A DNA stretch of 40,072 nucleotides from Thomasclavelia saccharogumia DSM 17460 (GCF_000686665.1 NZ_JMLH01000026.1:1-40072), one strand, 5' to 3'; numbered from the stretch's first letter, positions 1 to 8,475 are shown. Notes: generated from the letters alone by a model not told the origin. Numbers and translations are program-made.

Positions 1-135
1 AAAAAGCAGTATCATCAAGACTGTCAGGAATGGGTAGAGAGCTTAAGTGAAAAGCAATTAGAAGAAATAATTGAATTGATTTTTAAAGAAGAAGATTTTA
101 AAGTTTTTAAGCAAAAAATAGATATGATCAAGTGA
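1..135 (+). CDS. C-terminal end of an unrecognised protein (partial)
   Basis: An open frame runs from the first base to a TGA stop, giving 44 residues that end in KIDMIK. It is rich in Lys, Glu and Gln and looks like an amphipathic helical tail. The start lies outside the window, so no family can be assigned. It is followed by a hairpin with a T-rich tail, which fits the end of a transcription unit. Confidence 0.55.
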   Translation, partial: KKQYHQDCQEWVESLSEKQLEEIIELIFKEEDFKVFKQKIDMIK

Positions 136-171
136 TAAAGAAAAAGTTTTTATTAGCTAATGTACAAACGA

Positions 172-226
172 AATTAAGGAAGTTTTAATTATCGGCAATG
201 AAGTTAATACTTCCTTTTGTATTTTT
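172..226 (+). terminator. Likely rho-independent terminator upstream of pdp
   Basis: The arms AAGGAAGT (176-183) and ACTTCCTT (209-216) are perfect complements and are followed by TTGTATTTTT. The inner part of the loop can pair partly. It lies between the partial first gene and the phosphorylase, and I see nothing else in the 136-312 gap beyond AT-rich sequence. Confidence 0.55.
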
Positions 227-312
227 AGGAAATAAAAAAAGAATTAATTATCGAAGAAGAAATTTTAGTTAATATTTTGCTTTAATTTATATAAAAACTG
301 GAGGAGATATTT

Positions 313-1614
313 ATGCGGATGGTAGATTTAATTGATTTAAAGAAAAATAATCATTCTTTAACAAGAAAACAGTATCATTTTATAATTGATGGTTATTGTA
401 AAGGAAAAATACCTGATTATCAGATGAGTGCTTTTTTAATGAGTGTATGTTTCAATGGTTTAACGATGTCAGAAACGGTAATTTTGACAGATGAAATGAT
501 TCATAGTGGTGAGATAATTAATTTAAAGGATATTGATGGAATTAAAGTAGATAAGCATTCAACTGGAGGTGTTGGGGATAAAACATCATTAGTTTTAGGA
601 CCGATGATTGCAGCATGTGATGTCAAAATAGCAAAAATGTCAGGAAGAGGTTTGGGACATACTGGCGGAACATTAGACAAATTAGAGTCAATTCCTGGAT
701 TTAACATTCAAGTATGTAAAGCTGATTTTATTAAGCAGGTTAATGAAATTGGGATTGCTATTATTGGTCAAAGTACTAAAATTGTTCCTGCTGATCAAAA
801 AATATATGCCTTGCGCGATGTTACAGCTACTGTTGATAGCATTCCATTGATAGCTTCTTCGATCATGGCTAAAAAAATTGCTTCTGGCAGTGATGTAATA
901 TTATTAGATGTAAAATATGGTCAAGGTGCTTTTATGAAAACCAAAGAAGAAGCTGTGATATTAGCGCATACGATGATAGAAATAGGACAGCGATTAGGTA
1001 AAGATACTCGTGCAATTATTTCTGATATGAATCAGCCATTAGGTAATGCAATCGGTAATGCTTTGGAAGTAATCGAAGCGATCGATACATTAAAGGGCGA
1101 AGGACCGCAAGATCTATTAGAATTATGTTTACAAGCTGGTAGTAATATTTTAGTTCAAGCCAAAAGATGTCAAAATGAAGCTGAAGCCGTAAAATTATTA
1201 AAACAGACGATAGAAAATAAAACAGCACTAAAGAAATTAAGGACAATGGTTGATTATCAAAATGGTGATGTTAATTATATAGATGATACTGATTTATTTA
1301 AAAAAGCTAAGTTTATTATTCCTATCAAAGCTAAAAAAGGCGGGTATGTTAAAGAGATAAATGCTAAAGCATTAGGAATAATTTCAATGAAACTTGGGGG
1401 AGGAAGATTGGTAAAAGATGATATTATAGATCATAGTGTAGGAATTGTTTTGAATAAAAAAGTAGGTGATAAATGTGATAAGGGCGATGTTTTAGCTTTT
1501 CTTCATGGAAATGATGAAATTACTCAAGAATTAATTGAAGAGTTTTATGAGGCTTATAAAATAGTTGATTTTTTTGTAAAAAAGCCAATACTAATTGATG
1601 AAATTCTTGTATAA
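313..1614 (+). CDS. pdp: Pyrimidine-nucleoside phosphorylase (thymidine phosphorylase family)
   Basis: The enzyme reversibly cleaves uridine, thymidine and deoxyuridine with phosphate, giving the base and (deoxy)ribose-1-phosphate in cytosolic pyrimidine salvage. The phosphate-binding signature KHSTGGVGDK is at residues 81-90, followed by KMSGRGLGHTGGTLDKLE, the glycine-rich family motif. The 433-residue length is that of the Firmicute Pdp family, with an N-terminal helical domain, a central alpha/beta domain and a C-terminal domain after about residue 335. The ATG has a strong GGAGGAG site about 7 nt upstream. Another ATG two codons later is possible but less well spaced. The next gene, a HAD phosphatase, begins 22 bp downstream, so the two are probably cotranscribed. 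The family relation is firm. Whether it prefers ribo- or deoxynucleosides (Pdp versus DeoA) cannot be read from the sequence. Confidence 0.93.
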   Translation: MRMVDLIDLKKNNHSLTRKQYHFIIDGYCKGKIPDYQMSAFLMSVCFNGLTMSETVILTDEMIHSGEIINLKDIDGIKVDKHSTGGVGDKTSLVLGPMIAACDVKIAKMSGRGLGHTGGTLDKLESIPGFNIQVCKADFIKQVNEIGIAIIGQSTKIVPADQKIYALRDVTATVDSIPLIASSIMAKKIASGSDVILLDVKYGQGAFMKTKEEAVILAHTMIEIGQRLGKDTRAIISDMNQPLGNAIGNALEVIEAIDTLKGEGPQDLLELCLQAGSNILVQAKRCQNEAEAVKLLKQTIENKTALKKLRTMVDYQNGDVNYIDDTDLFKKAKFIIPIKAKKGGYVKEINAKALGIISMKLGGGRLVKDDIIDHSVGIVLNKKVGDKCDKGDVLAFLHGNDEITQELIEEFYEAYKIVDFFVKKPILIDEILV

Positions 1615-1636
1615 TATAAAAGAATGGAGGTTGAAA

Positions 1637-2479
1637 ATGTATAAATATTTATTTTTTGATATTGATGGTACGTTGATAGGTCCAAGTAAGCGTGTTAGTC
1701 AAAAAACGATTGAAGGAATTCGTCAGGCCCGTAAAAAAGGTCATAAAGCTTTTTTATGTACTGGAAGAGCACCGATATCAATCATGAAGGATGTCAAAGA
1801 TATTGGTTTTGATGGAATTATTTCATCGGCAGGGGGCTTTATTAGTATAAAAGATAAATATATATTTGAGAATTTTATTAATCAATATGTATTATCTGAA
1901 GTAATGCTTTTATTTACTAATGCTAGAATATTATTTAGTTTAGAAACAAAAGAAGCTTTATATCAGACTCCGGGAGTTCAAGATTTTTTTGATAAAAAGA
2001 ATAAAAATGTTGTAAAAGAAAATCTTGAATTAGCACGTTTTATGGAAGAACGGAAAAATGAGGAAGTTAGATTACCAATCAGTAAATTTGATATTTTAAA
2101 GACTAAAGTAGCTAAAGTATGTTTTATTTCTGAAGATAAATTAGCATTTTATGATTGTGTAAAGTATTTAAAAGAGTTTTTTAATATAGTTATATTTTCT
2201 AAAGAGTCAGACGATTTTATTAATGGTGAGATTATTTTGAAGAATTGTACTAAAGGAGATGCAATAAAACGAGTAGTAGATTATTTTAAAGCTGACATGA
2301 AAGATACGATTGCCTTTGGTGATAGTATGAATGATTATCAGATGATTGAAACGGCTGGTTATGGCGTAGTTTCATATTTGGCACCTGAAAAGTTAAAAGC
2401 GATTGCTGATGATACATTTGAGGAGCCTGATCATGATGGCATATATGAATGTATGAAACGACTTAAGTTAATTAAATAG
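1637..2479 (+). CDS. Cof-type HAD-superfamily phosphatase
   Basis: This is a 280-residue cytosolic hydrolase of the Cof/IIB branch of the haloacid dehalogenase superfamily, which removes phosphate from small metabolites such as sugar phosphates or flavin/PLP phosphates. Motif I is DIDGT at residues 8-12, with the nucleophile Asp8 and acid/base Asp10. Motif IV is GDSMND at 228-233, the Mg-binding acidic pair. The region between holds the C2B cap typical of Cof proteins. The open frame extends upstream to 1595, but the ATG at 1637 is preferred: GGAGG sits 6-7 nt before it and the catalytic DIDGT then falls at the usual distance from the N-terminus. It follows pdp closely, so a role in dephosphorylating a product linked to nucleoside or sugar metabolism is possible but unproven. 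Confidence 0.88.
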   Translation: MYKYLFFDIDGTLIGPSKRVSQKTIEGIRQARKKGHKAFLCTGRAPISIMKDVKDIGFDGIISSAGGFISIKDKYIFENFINQYVLSEVMLLFTNARILFSLETKEALYQTPGVQDFFDKKNKNVVKENLELARFMEERKNEEVRLPISKFDILKTKVAKVCFISEDKLAFYDCVKYLKEFFNIVIFSKESDDFINGEIILKNCTKGDAIKRVVDYFKADMKDTIAFGDSMNDYQMIETAGYGVVSYLAPEKLKAIADDTFEEPDHDGIYECMKRLKLIK

Positions 2480-2487
2480 GTGATATT

Positions 2488-2865
2488 ATTTTACCAGTAG
2501 GGTTAATCTTAAAACAGATTAGAAAATCAAAAAAGATTTCACAGAAGAAAATTGCAGAAATCTTAAACTTGAGTATAAGTTCTGTTTATCGTTTTGAAAA
2601 TGGTGGACAGATCAGTTATGAAAATTATCTTAAGTATTGTAAATATTTAGGGGTTTTCCCATATGTACCTCTAATTATTTGTAGTAATGATAAAGTGTTG
2701 CTTTTATACAATAAAATCAATCAAATAGTTTTGGATAAAGACACATTTGAAATGATTTTATTGATGCTTATTCAGGAATTAACACAAGGAGTAACTGAGC
2801 AGGCTGAAAAGATATTCCTTAAGTTAGATAAGAAAATTAGTGACGATTTTATTAAGATGATTTAA
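2488..2865 (+). CDS. Small XRE-family helix-turn-helix protein, apparent ATT start
   Basis: The frame gives a Cro/C1-type helix-turn-helix in residues 5-50: LKQIRKSKKISQKKIAEIL, then NLSISSVYRFENG, followed by about 75 residues of helical tail of unknown role. It is probably a DNA-binding regulator. The first in-frame ATG/GTG/TTG is the TTG at 2569, which would cut the HTH in half. The frame is open upstream to the TAA at 2473-2475, and the only initiation-like site is AGGTGA (2478-2483) followed at normal spacing by ATT codons at 2485 and 2488. I place the start at ATT 2488, giving 125 residues. It begins only 8 bp after the HAD gene, so it is likely the last gene of the pdp unit. A sequencing error at the start codon is the alternative. 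Confidence 0.65.
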   Translation: MLPVGLILKQIRKSKKISQKKIAEILNLSISSVYRFENGGQISYENYLKYCKYLGVFPYVPLIICSNDKVLLLYNKINQIVLDKDTFEMILLMLIQELTQGVTEQAEKIFLKLDKKISDDFIKMI

Positions 2866-2911
2866 TGAGATATTTATATGAGTTTATTTTAGATAAATAA
2901 TATTTTGATCT

Positions 2912-2942
2912 AGAAATAATTTACCGATTATTTCTTTTTTTA
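2912..2942 (+). terminator. Rho-independent terminator after the XRE gene
   Basis: Perfect 9-bp arms AGAAATAAT (2912-2920) and ATTATTTCT (2927-2935) enclose a six-base loop and run into seven T residues. It closes the pdp / HAD / XRE transcription unit. The rest of the gap to 3090 is AT-rich with no gene I can support. Confidence 0.75.
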
Positions 2943-3092
2943 TTTAAAAAATAAAGGAAATTATAAATATTATAATTAATGCTAATAGTTTTAAAGCAAA
3001 GAAATAGTAGTTAATGATTACAAAATAATATGTAAAAAGCAATAATAGGATGTAAATAGAAATTAATTATTTGTTATTATGTAAAATGATTA

Positions 3093-3128
3093 TAAAATGT
3101 CTGAAATATTTTTCATTTCAGACATTTT
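3093..3128 (-). terminator. Terminator of the dacF-like gene
   Basis: AAAATGTCTGAAAT and ATTTCAGACATTTT form a 14-bp perfect inverted repeat with a short T-rich loop. It lies directly downstream of the stop codon of the minus-strand carboxypeptidase at 3131. The A-rich left flank gives a U-tract when read on the minus strand. Confidence 0.7.
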
Positions 3129-3130
3129 AT

Positions 3131-4273
3131 TTAAAATAAAAATTTAAAAGTTTTGACCAGTCTAGAAAAATACGTAGGTTTACTAGCATCATTATCACTA
3201 TATAAATCATAATTTGCAGTCTCTTTACCATCGACGGTGACAGTCAAAGTGCCAATGATATCACCTTTTTTAACCGGTAGAATATTATTTTTATAAGTTA
3301 TTTTAGTTGAATATTTACTATCGCTATTTTTAACTTTAGTAAAAGCAATATCTTGTTTACATTTTACATCAATAGTTAAATTATCCATTTTATCAATTAC
3401 ATATTTTTCAATAATATTATCTTTTTTAAAAATAATTTCCTGTTTAAAATTATTAAAACCATAATCAAGTAAATTACACATTTCTTCATTTCTTGTTTTA
3501 GGAGCACTTTCCTTCATTAAAACCCCAATAATTCTTTGATTATCACGTTTTGAAGTAGTCACTAGACAATATCCAGCTTCTTTAGTATAACCAGTTTTTA
3601 ATCCATCAACACCATCATACAATTTTAAAAGTTTGTTTGTATTAACCAGCCAAAAACTTTGTTTGGTATTTTCACGGATATAGCTATCATAAAGTGAAGT
3701 GACACTTAATAGATCATCACCACCAATTTCAATCAAATATGCAGCCATTAAGGCTAGATCATGGGCACATGTATAATGATCATTATCATGTAAACCAGTA
3801 GCATTTTTAAAATGTGTATTTTTTAAATTTAATTGTTGAGCTTTATCATTCATCATCGAAACAAATTTATCGACACTTCCAGCAATATATTCAGCTACAG
3901 CAACACTAGCATCGTTAGCACTAGCAATAGCAATTGATTTAAACATATCTTTCAAAGACATGGTTTCGCCTTGTTCAAGATACACTTGAGAGCCCCCCAT
4001 ACTAGCAGCATATTTTGATGTAGTTATTTGATCATCAAAAGATATTTTATTGTCTCTAATCGCTTCAAACATTAAGATCATAGTCATTATTTTTGTTGTT
4101 GATGCTGGATATAATTTTTCATTAGAATTTTTATCATATAAAACTTGTCTTGAATTAGCTTCGATTAAAATGGCTGCTCTAGCATTAGGGGTAATATCAT
4201 TATCTAATGCTTTTACATTGGTTATTGGTAATAGACAAATAATTAGTAAGGTTATAAGTGTTTTTTTAATCAA
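3131..4273 (-). CDS. dacF: D-alanyl-D-alanine carboxypeptidase, DacF/PBP5 type
   Basis: This is a low-molecular-weight penicillin-binding protein that trims the terminal D-Ala from peptidoglycan stem peptides outside the membrane. All three active-site motifs are present: SxxK as STTK (Ser58 to Lys61), SxN as SAN (118-120) and KTG (226-228). A signal peptide covers residues 1-22 (hydrophobic core LITLLIICLLP, cleavage near NVKA). A C-terminal beta domain follows the KTG. The open frame extends to 4327, but TTG at 4273 has a GAGGCGA site at good spacing and gives a proper signal peptide, so I choose it (380 residues). In Bacillus subtilis dacF is the first gene of the spoIIA operon. Here it is next to spoIIA but points away from it, which supports a sporulation cortex role and is an unusual layout. 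DacA-type housekeeping function is the alternative. Confidence 0.88.
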   Translation of the reverse strand: MIKKTLITLLIICLLPITNVKALDNDITPNARAAILIEANSRQVLYDKNSNEKLYPASTTKIMTMILMFEAIRDNKISFDDQITTSKYAASMGGSQVYLEQGETMSLKDMFKSIAIASANDASVAVAEYIAGSVDKFVSMMNDKAQQLNLKNTHFKNATGLHDNDHYTCAHDLALMAAYLIEIGGDDLLSVTSLYDSYIRENTKQSFWLVNTNKLLKLYDGVDGLKTGYTKEAGYCLVTTSKRDNQRIIGVLMKESAPKTRNEEMCNLLDYGFNNFKQEIIFKKDNIIEKYVIDKMDNLTIDVKCKQDIAFTKVKNSDSKYSTKITYKNNILPVKKGDIIGTLTVTVDGKETANYDLYSDNDASKPTYFSRLVKTFKFLF

Positions 4274-4437
4274 TTTGATCGCCTCAATAAATAATATGTC
4301 CAAGATTGATAAAAATACATCAAACAATTAGAAAATATTAGTACATGTATATAAAGATAAAAGAATAATATAAATAAAATCATATTTAAGTTCATTTAGT
4401 TAAATTACTTCTATTTTTGTTACCATTATTCTAGTTT

Positions 4438-4444
4438 TGTCGAA
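4438..4444 (+). promoter_or_regulatory. Spo0A box upstream of spoIIAA
   Basis: The sequence TGTCGAA, within TTTTGTCGAAAG, matches the core 0A box bound by phosphorylated Spo0A. It lies about 28 bp upstream of a -10-like TATGAT (4472-4477), so it overlaps or abuts the -35 region, which itself is a poor match to TTGACA. That arrangement is the one known for Spo0A-activated promoters of sporulation operons. It is a short motif, so chance occurrence is possible, but its position before spoIIA is telling. Confidence 0.6.
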
Positions 4445-4497
4445 AGCATTTATTCATATTTTTAAAAGTTGTATGATAGCTTCGAGGAGATGAAATA

Positions 4498-4821
4498 ATG
4501 GAAAATAAAATAGAATATAAGATCTTAGATGATAAAATTACTATCTATTTTTATGGCGAACTAAGTTGTAGTAATGCAGCTAAGTATCGCAGCCTATTAG
4601 ATAGTATTTTAGATAAAAGCGGCGGCACAGTATATTTTGATTTTTTACATACAAGTTTTATCGATAGTTCAGGAATTGGTTTAGTATTAGGACGCTATAA
4701 TCAGTTAAATAACGAGAAACGAAAACTAGTTCTTGCAAACTTATCAAAAACATCGTATAAAGTATTTGAGTTATCAGGAATGTTTGATTTGATGGAATAT
4801 GTAGAGGGGGTAAAAGAATAA
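4498..4821 (+). CDS. spoIIAA: Anti-sigma F factor antagonist (STAS domain)
   Basis: SpoIIAA is the anti-anti-sigma factor that, when unphosphorylated, releases sigma F from SpoIIAB in the forespore. The 107 residues form one STAS domain. The phosphorylation loop FIDSSGIGLVLGRY spans residues 54-67, and the serine pair at 57-58 holds the phosphoacceptor (Ser58 in B. subtilis). The start ATG has a GAGGAGATGAAATA ribosome site. The stop codon overlaps the start of spoIIAB by one base (TAATG), implying translational coupling. Length and neighbours match the family exactly, so the assignment is firm. Confidence 0.95.
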   Translation: MENKIEYKILDDKITIYFYGELSCSNAAKYRSLLDSILDKSGGTVYFDFLHTSFIDSSGIGLVLGRYNQLNNEKRKLVLANLSKTSYKVFELSGMFDLMEYVEGVKE

Positions 4822-5255
4822 TGAATCAAATGGAACTTAGTTTTAATGCTAAAATTGAAAACGAACCCTTTGCAAGAACAAGCGTTGCATCATTTATCAC
4901 ATCTTTAAACCCTACTATTGATGAATTGGCTGAAATAAAGACGATTATCTCTGAAGGGGTAAGTAATGCAATAATTCATGGATATCAAAATAACGCCGAC
5001 TGTAAAGTAATTATTAAGGTATCGATTAAAGAAAATCGGGAAATAAAAATTGTAATCCAAGATTATGGTAAAGGAATAGAGAATATTGAGGAAGCAAAAA
5101 TGCCTATGTATACTTCATTAAAAGAGTTAGAACATGCCGGAATGGGTCTAACGATTATTGAAGCCCTTTGTGATAATCTAGAAATTCATTCAACTTTAAA
5201 TTTAGGAACAAAACTAACTATTAAAAAACAATTGAAAGATTCCAGCGTTGACTAA
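4821..5255 (+). CDS. spoIIAB: Anti-sigma F factor, serine protein kinase
   Basis: SpoIIAB is a GHKL-fold kinase that binds and inhibits sigma F and phosphorylates SpoIIAA. The 144 residues show the N box (ISEGVSNAIIHGYQN, with the Glu and Asn that bind Mg-ATP), the G1 box (IQDYGKGI) and the G2 region (AGMGLTIIEAL). It starts on the last base of the spoIIAA stop and ends 8 bp inside sigF, so the three genes are coupled. Together with spoIIAA and sigF it forms the partner-switching module that confines sigma F to the forespore. Confidence 0.95.
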   Translation: MNQMELSFNAKIENEPFARTSVASFITSLNPTIDELAEIKTIISEGVSNAIIHGYQNNADCKVIIKVSIKENREIKIVIQDYGKGIENIEEAKMPMYTSLKELEHAGMGLTIIEALCDNLEIHSTLNLGTKLTIKKQLKDSSVD

Positions 5256-5967
5256 AACAAATACAATTGAACTAATTGAAAAAGCAAGATGCGGGGATGA
5301 TCATGCTAAAGAATTAGTGGTAAGTCAAAATCTAGGTTTAGTCTGGTCGATTGTACATCGTTTTAAAAATAACTACTATGATAAAGAGGATTTATTTCAA
5401 ATTGGCTGTATTGGTTTAATGAAAGCCGTTAATAACTTTGATACTAACTATGGGGTTCAATTTTCAACTTATGCAGTACCGATTATTATGGGTGAAATCA
5501 AGCGTTACTTTAGAGATGATGGAACGATCAAAGTAAGTCGTTCTTTAAAAGAACTGAATCTAAAAATTAATAAAGTCCGTGAATTATTGATCAATCAAAG
5601 TGGACAGGAGCCCACAGTTGAAATGATAGCAAAATATTTAAAGGTTGATGTTCAAGATGTCGTAGAGGCAATTGATTCATCATATTATCCAACATCTTTA
5701 AATGAACCGATCTATGAAAAAGATGGCTCATCTATTTCGATGGAAGAAAGAGTTGAAGATAAGCATAATAAAATGTGGTTTGAAAAAATTGCTTTAAAAA
5801 TGGAAATTGACAAATTAGATGAAAAAGAAAAATTAATTTTGTATATGCGTTATCAGCTTGATTTTAATCAAGAAAAGGTAGCTCAAAGATTAAATATTTC
5901 ACAGGTACAGGTATCTCGTTTAGAAAAGAAAATTATCGCAAAATTACGTAATCACTTGAACGAATAA
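5248..5967 (+). CDS. sigF: RNA polymerase sporulation sigma factor F
   Basis: This forespore-specific sigma factor of the sigma-70 family has 239 residues. Region 2 includes EDLFQIGCIGLMKAVNNFD and FSTYAVPIIMGEIKRYFRDDG, region 3 lies around residues 90-150, and region 4 has LDEKEKLILYMRYQLDFNQ plus the recognition helix NISQVQVSRLEKK. The start is TTG at 5248, overlapping the end of spoIIAB by 8 bp. No later start keeps region 2 intact. There is no strong ribosome site, which fits translational coupling. The final codons overlap a predicted promoter for the next gene. SigG is the closest alternative, but the spoIIA context settles it. Confidence 0.94.
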   Translation: MTKTNTIELIEKARCGDDHAKELVVSQNLGLVWSIVHRFKNNYYDKEDLFQIGCIGLMKAVNNFDTNYGVQFSTYAVPIIMGEIKRYFRDDGTIKVSRSLKELNLKINKVRELLINQSGQEPTVEMIAKYLKVDVQDVVEAIDSSYYPTSLNEPIYEKDGSSISMEERVEDKHNKMWFEKIALKMEIDKLDEKEKLILYMRYQLDFNQEKVAQRLNISQVQVSRLEKKIIAKLRNHLNE

Positions 5968-5983
5968 TAAAACATGTTATAAT
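5956..5983 (+). promoter_or_regulatory. Sigma-A promoter with extended -10, inside the end of sigF
   Basis: TTGAAC (5956-5961), a 16-bp spacer and TATAAT (5978-5983) preceded by an extended -10 TG (5975-5976). The start point should fall near 5990, only a few bases before or at the AGGTGA ribosome site of the signal peptidase gene. This would let signal peptidase be made in vegetative cells independently of the spoIIA promoter. Confidence 0.5.
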
Positions 5984-5999
5984 GTCATCAGGTGATAAA

Positions 6000-6554
6000 A
6001 TGAATGAAGAAGTAGAAGTCAGCGGTGAAAAACCAGAAGTTAGAAAAATAGTAGTGAGAAGAAAAAGAGCTTGGGTAGAATATTTTCAAGTAATTGTAGT
6101 TACGCTGTTAATTACATATGGTATATTATATTTTGTTCAAATTTCCAGAGTATATGGGACTTCAATGCTTCCTACTTATCATGAAGGAAATATAGTATTA
6201 GTTGATAAAGTTTTTTATAAGCATAGTGAGCCTAAAAGAAATGATATTGTTGTAGTTGATTATAAAGATGCTAATTTAAAAGAAACATTTATAATTAAAA
6301 GAGTTATTGGTATTGGTGGCGATCATATTGAAATTAAAGATAATGAACTTTATTTAAATGGTAAGTTATTGGAAGAAGACTATATCAATGGTGTGATGAC
6401 TAATAGTGAGGATATGACTATCGACGTTCCAGAAGGTAAAATTTTTGTTATGGGGGATAATCGTAATAATAGTCTTGATTCTCGAAAACTAGGTTATTTT
6501 GACTTTGAAGATGATGTAATTGGTAAAGTGTTCTTTACAGTTCCTTTCTTTTAA
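6000..6554 (+). CDS. lepB: Signal peptidase I
   Basis: This type I signal peptidase (S26 family) cleaves signal peptides of exported proteins on the outer face of the membrane. Its 184 residues have a basic cytoplasmic N-terminus, one membrane segment (FQVIVVTLLITYGILYFVQI), the catalytic serine in GTSMLP (Ser55), the catalytic lysine in IIKRVIG (Lys100) and the conserved GDNRNNSLDSR box. The frame is open from an ATG at 5982, but the ATG at 6000 has AGGTGA five bases upstream and lies downstream of the predicted transcription start. It is followed by its own terminator. Firmicutes often carry several such enzymes (sip genes), so which one this is cannot be told. Confidence 0.92.
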   Translation: MNEEVEVSGEKPEVRKIVVRRKRAWVEYFQVIVVTLLITYGILYFVQISRVYGTSMLPTYHEGNIVLVDKVFYKHSEPKRNDIVVVDYKDANLKETFIIKRVIGIGGDHIEIKDNELYLNGKLLEEDYINGVMTNSEDMTIDVPEGKIFVMGDNRNNSLDSRKLGYFDFEDDVIGKVFFTVPFF

Positions 6555-6561
6555 AGATGAT

Positions 6562-6588
6562 AAAACAGGCATGGTGCCTGTTTTTATT
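6562..6588 (+). terminator. Terminator after signal peptidase
   Basis: ACAGGCA and TGCCTGT form a 7-bp GC-rich stem with a TGG loop, followed by TTTTTATTATT. It closes the spoIIA / signal peptidase unit. Confidence 0.8.
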
Positions 6589-6643
6589 ATTGGGTAGTTT
6601 TTAACGAAAAATATGTTATTTTAAAACTAAGGACGTGATACAA

Positions 6644-7955
6644 ATGATTGGCTCAACTAAATATACAACGATACTTTCACCATTTCCAATTAAGAAAAAG
6701 AATAAATCATTGAAATTTTTTTCTATTTTATAATTATTGTATTAATAACAGTTGTTATTGCTTTTTTTACAGGAGGAAAAGAACAGAAGGTTAATGAAAA
6801 TAATAAAAAAGAAATTGATGAGTTATTTAATTTATTGAAAGAAGATGATGATAAAGATAATATTTTTAAATATCTAAAAATATCTGAAATCGTCTTGATG
6901 CGAACATCGAAAATAATCATCAATATATTGCTAAAGCAATAGTAGAAGCAAAAATTGGAAATTATATTGAAAATACTGAGGCTGTTATGATCGAAGTGTT
7001 TGATGATACTGATGATTTAAAATTGCGTGTCGAATATTTAAAGGCTTAAAACGATTATTTAGATGAAATATACGAAAATGGGTATATATGGTAATTTACT
7101 AAATATGGCTGATTTGCTTAATAAATTTATTATTTATGCTAGAAAAAATATTTTAATGAGTGTTGATGATAGTATTAGTTCAGATTTGGTTTTAACTTAC
7201 AGCAATATAGTATATAAAGCGGTTGATAAAATGAATTTTGAACAAAATGATTTTCCTGCTTCAAAAGATCTTGATAAATTTGAAGAGTATTATGATGGTG
7301 AATTAAATGTTTGGAAATAAAAATATCCAAAAGATAGTTTGCTTAATGACATCAGTTTATTAGTAAACAATATGAATAAACAGGTTGATCTTGCTTATGC
7401 AACAAATAATAATAAATTAGTAACTAATTGTTTAGATGAGTTGAAATATTATGATGTAATAAAATATCAATAAGAATATTTGCATTGGAAAAAATTACTT
7501 ACAACAGTTAAAGAAAATCTTGATAATGATTTGATTTCTCCCGATATGATGGAAAAAAACAATGCATATAAACAAATGGTATATACTGAAGGAGAATATA
7601 TTATCAGTATAGATATTTTATCAGGTGAATATGTAGTTGTAAAAAATGATGATATCCAAAAAGGCAGTGTTTTTCTTGGACGTCAAGAATATGTTTCTAG
7701 TAATACTATTATTAATAGTAGGGATGATGATTTTATAGGTAAAAAATAGTTTTAAATGGGACGACAATGTACCATATTGATAATTCAGAACAAATTAAAT
7801 CAAAAATCACAAATACTTTTAAGGTTAAAAAACATATTGAAGCTGGTGAATATGAAGTTGGATCAGACTCTAAAACAATTAGCATTAAAAACGGTCAATA
7901 TATAGTTTGAAATTATAATAGTCTTCAAATAAGTAAAAAGCAGGTGAAAAAATGA
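6644..7955 (+). pseudogene. Decayed gene for a membrane-anchored protein with GEY repeats
   Basis: Coding-like sequence continues for 1.3 kb but is split by frameshifts and stops. It opens at ATG 6644 (AAGGACGTGAT ribosome site), reads 29 residues to a TAA, then shifts to a frame giving a membrane segment (VLITVVIAFFTGG) and a charged helical region. It shifts again near 6897 (DANIENNHQYIAKAIVEAK). From 7063 to about 7745 one frame is open apart from two TAA stops (7318-7320 and 7471-7473). It then shifts once more and crosses a TGA at 7908 to end at 7953-7955. The later part has repeated elements such as EGEYIIS, SGEYVVV and AGEYEVG, suggesting small beta modules on the cell surface. The final stop overlaps the ATG of the next pseudogene (ATGA), so the pair was once coupled. 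Original function unknown. Confidence 0.75.
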
Positions 7956-8475
7956 TTGAAAAGAACATTGTTGCTAAAATTATGAAGATGATTCTGATTT
8001 TAATAAAACGGAATTTAAACAGTGGGGTAATCAGGTATTAGAAAAACTGCAGATGTTTGGTCAAAAAAAAGACTTATAAACTTCATGAAAAACAGTTAAA
8101 TACAATGAAAAAAACGAAGTTGTAAATGTTGTTAAAGAAATGGAAATTATTGAAGCAAAAATCATTGATTTTGAATGATTGAGTGATTGTGAAGCAATAA
8201 CAGTTCAAATGTTTGTAAATTTAATTGATTATTACCAGAAAGAAGGTAATAGCATTGTTTTATCAGGCAAGATCGATCAAAAAGTAAGTGCAAATTATCG
8301 AATGAAGATCATCCGAGACAAATGTGTTTTGACAGAATGGTTAATAAATCATAATCCTGTTTGTCCTTTTTGTGGGGCGCTAATCAAAAATATTTTACAG
8401 ACAAGATGTGAATATTGTGATGGAATTTTAAAAACGATGGATAATTGTTATAAAGTTTATTCATTACAGATATAA
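7952..8475 (+). pseudogene. Decayed Tim44-like domain protein with C-terminal zinc ribbon
   Basis: Starting from ATG 7952 behind AGGTGAAAAA, the reading frame must shift at least three times and cross a TGA (8176-8178) to stay coding. Pieced together, it shows NYEDDSDFNKTEFKQWGNQV, then KLHEKQLNTMKK, then NEVVNVVKEMEIIEAKIIDF, then the longest open piece from 8179 to 8475. That last piece contains VNLIDYYQKEGNSIVLSGKI and a CPFCGA-x8-CEYC zinc ribbon. This is the pattern I recall for Firmicute Tim44-like domain proteins, which are usually membrane-linked and of unclear role. I consider the family assignment likely, not certain. The gene is non-functional as read. Confidence 0.65.

Noticed and set aside
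4050-4331. 93-residue plus-strand frame
   Set aside because: Lies wholly opposite the dacF-like gene, whose active-site motifs are all intact; it is an antisense shadow.
6644-8475. Possible stop-codon recoding or programmed frameshifting in the split genes
   Set aside because: Both TAA and TGA are crossed and frame changes go in several places without slippery sites or structured stimulators, so decay is simpler.
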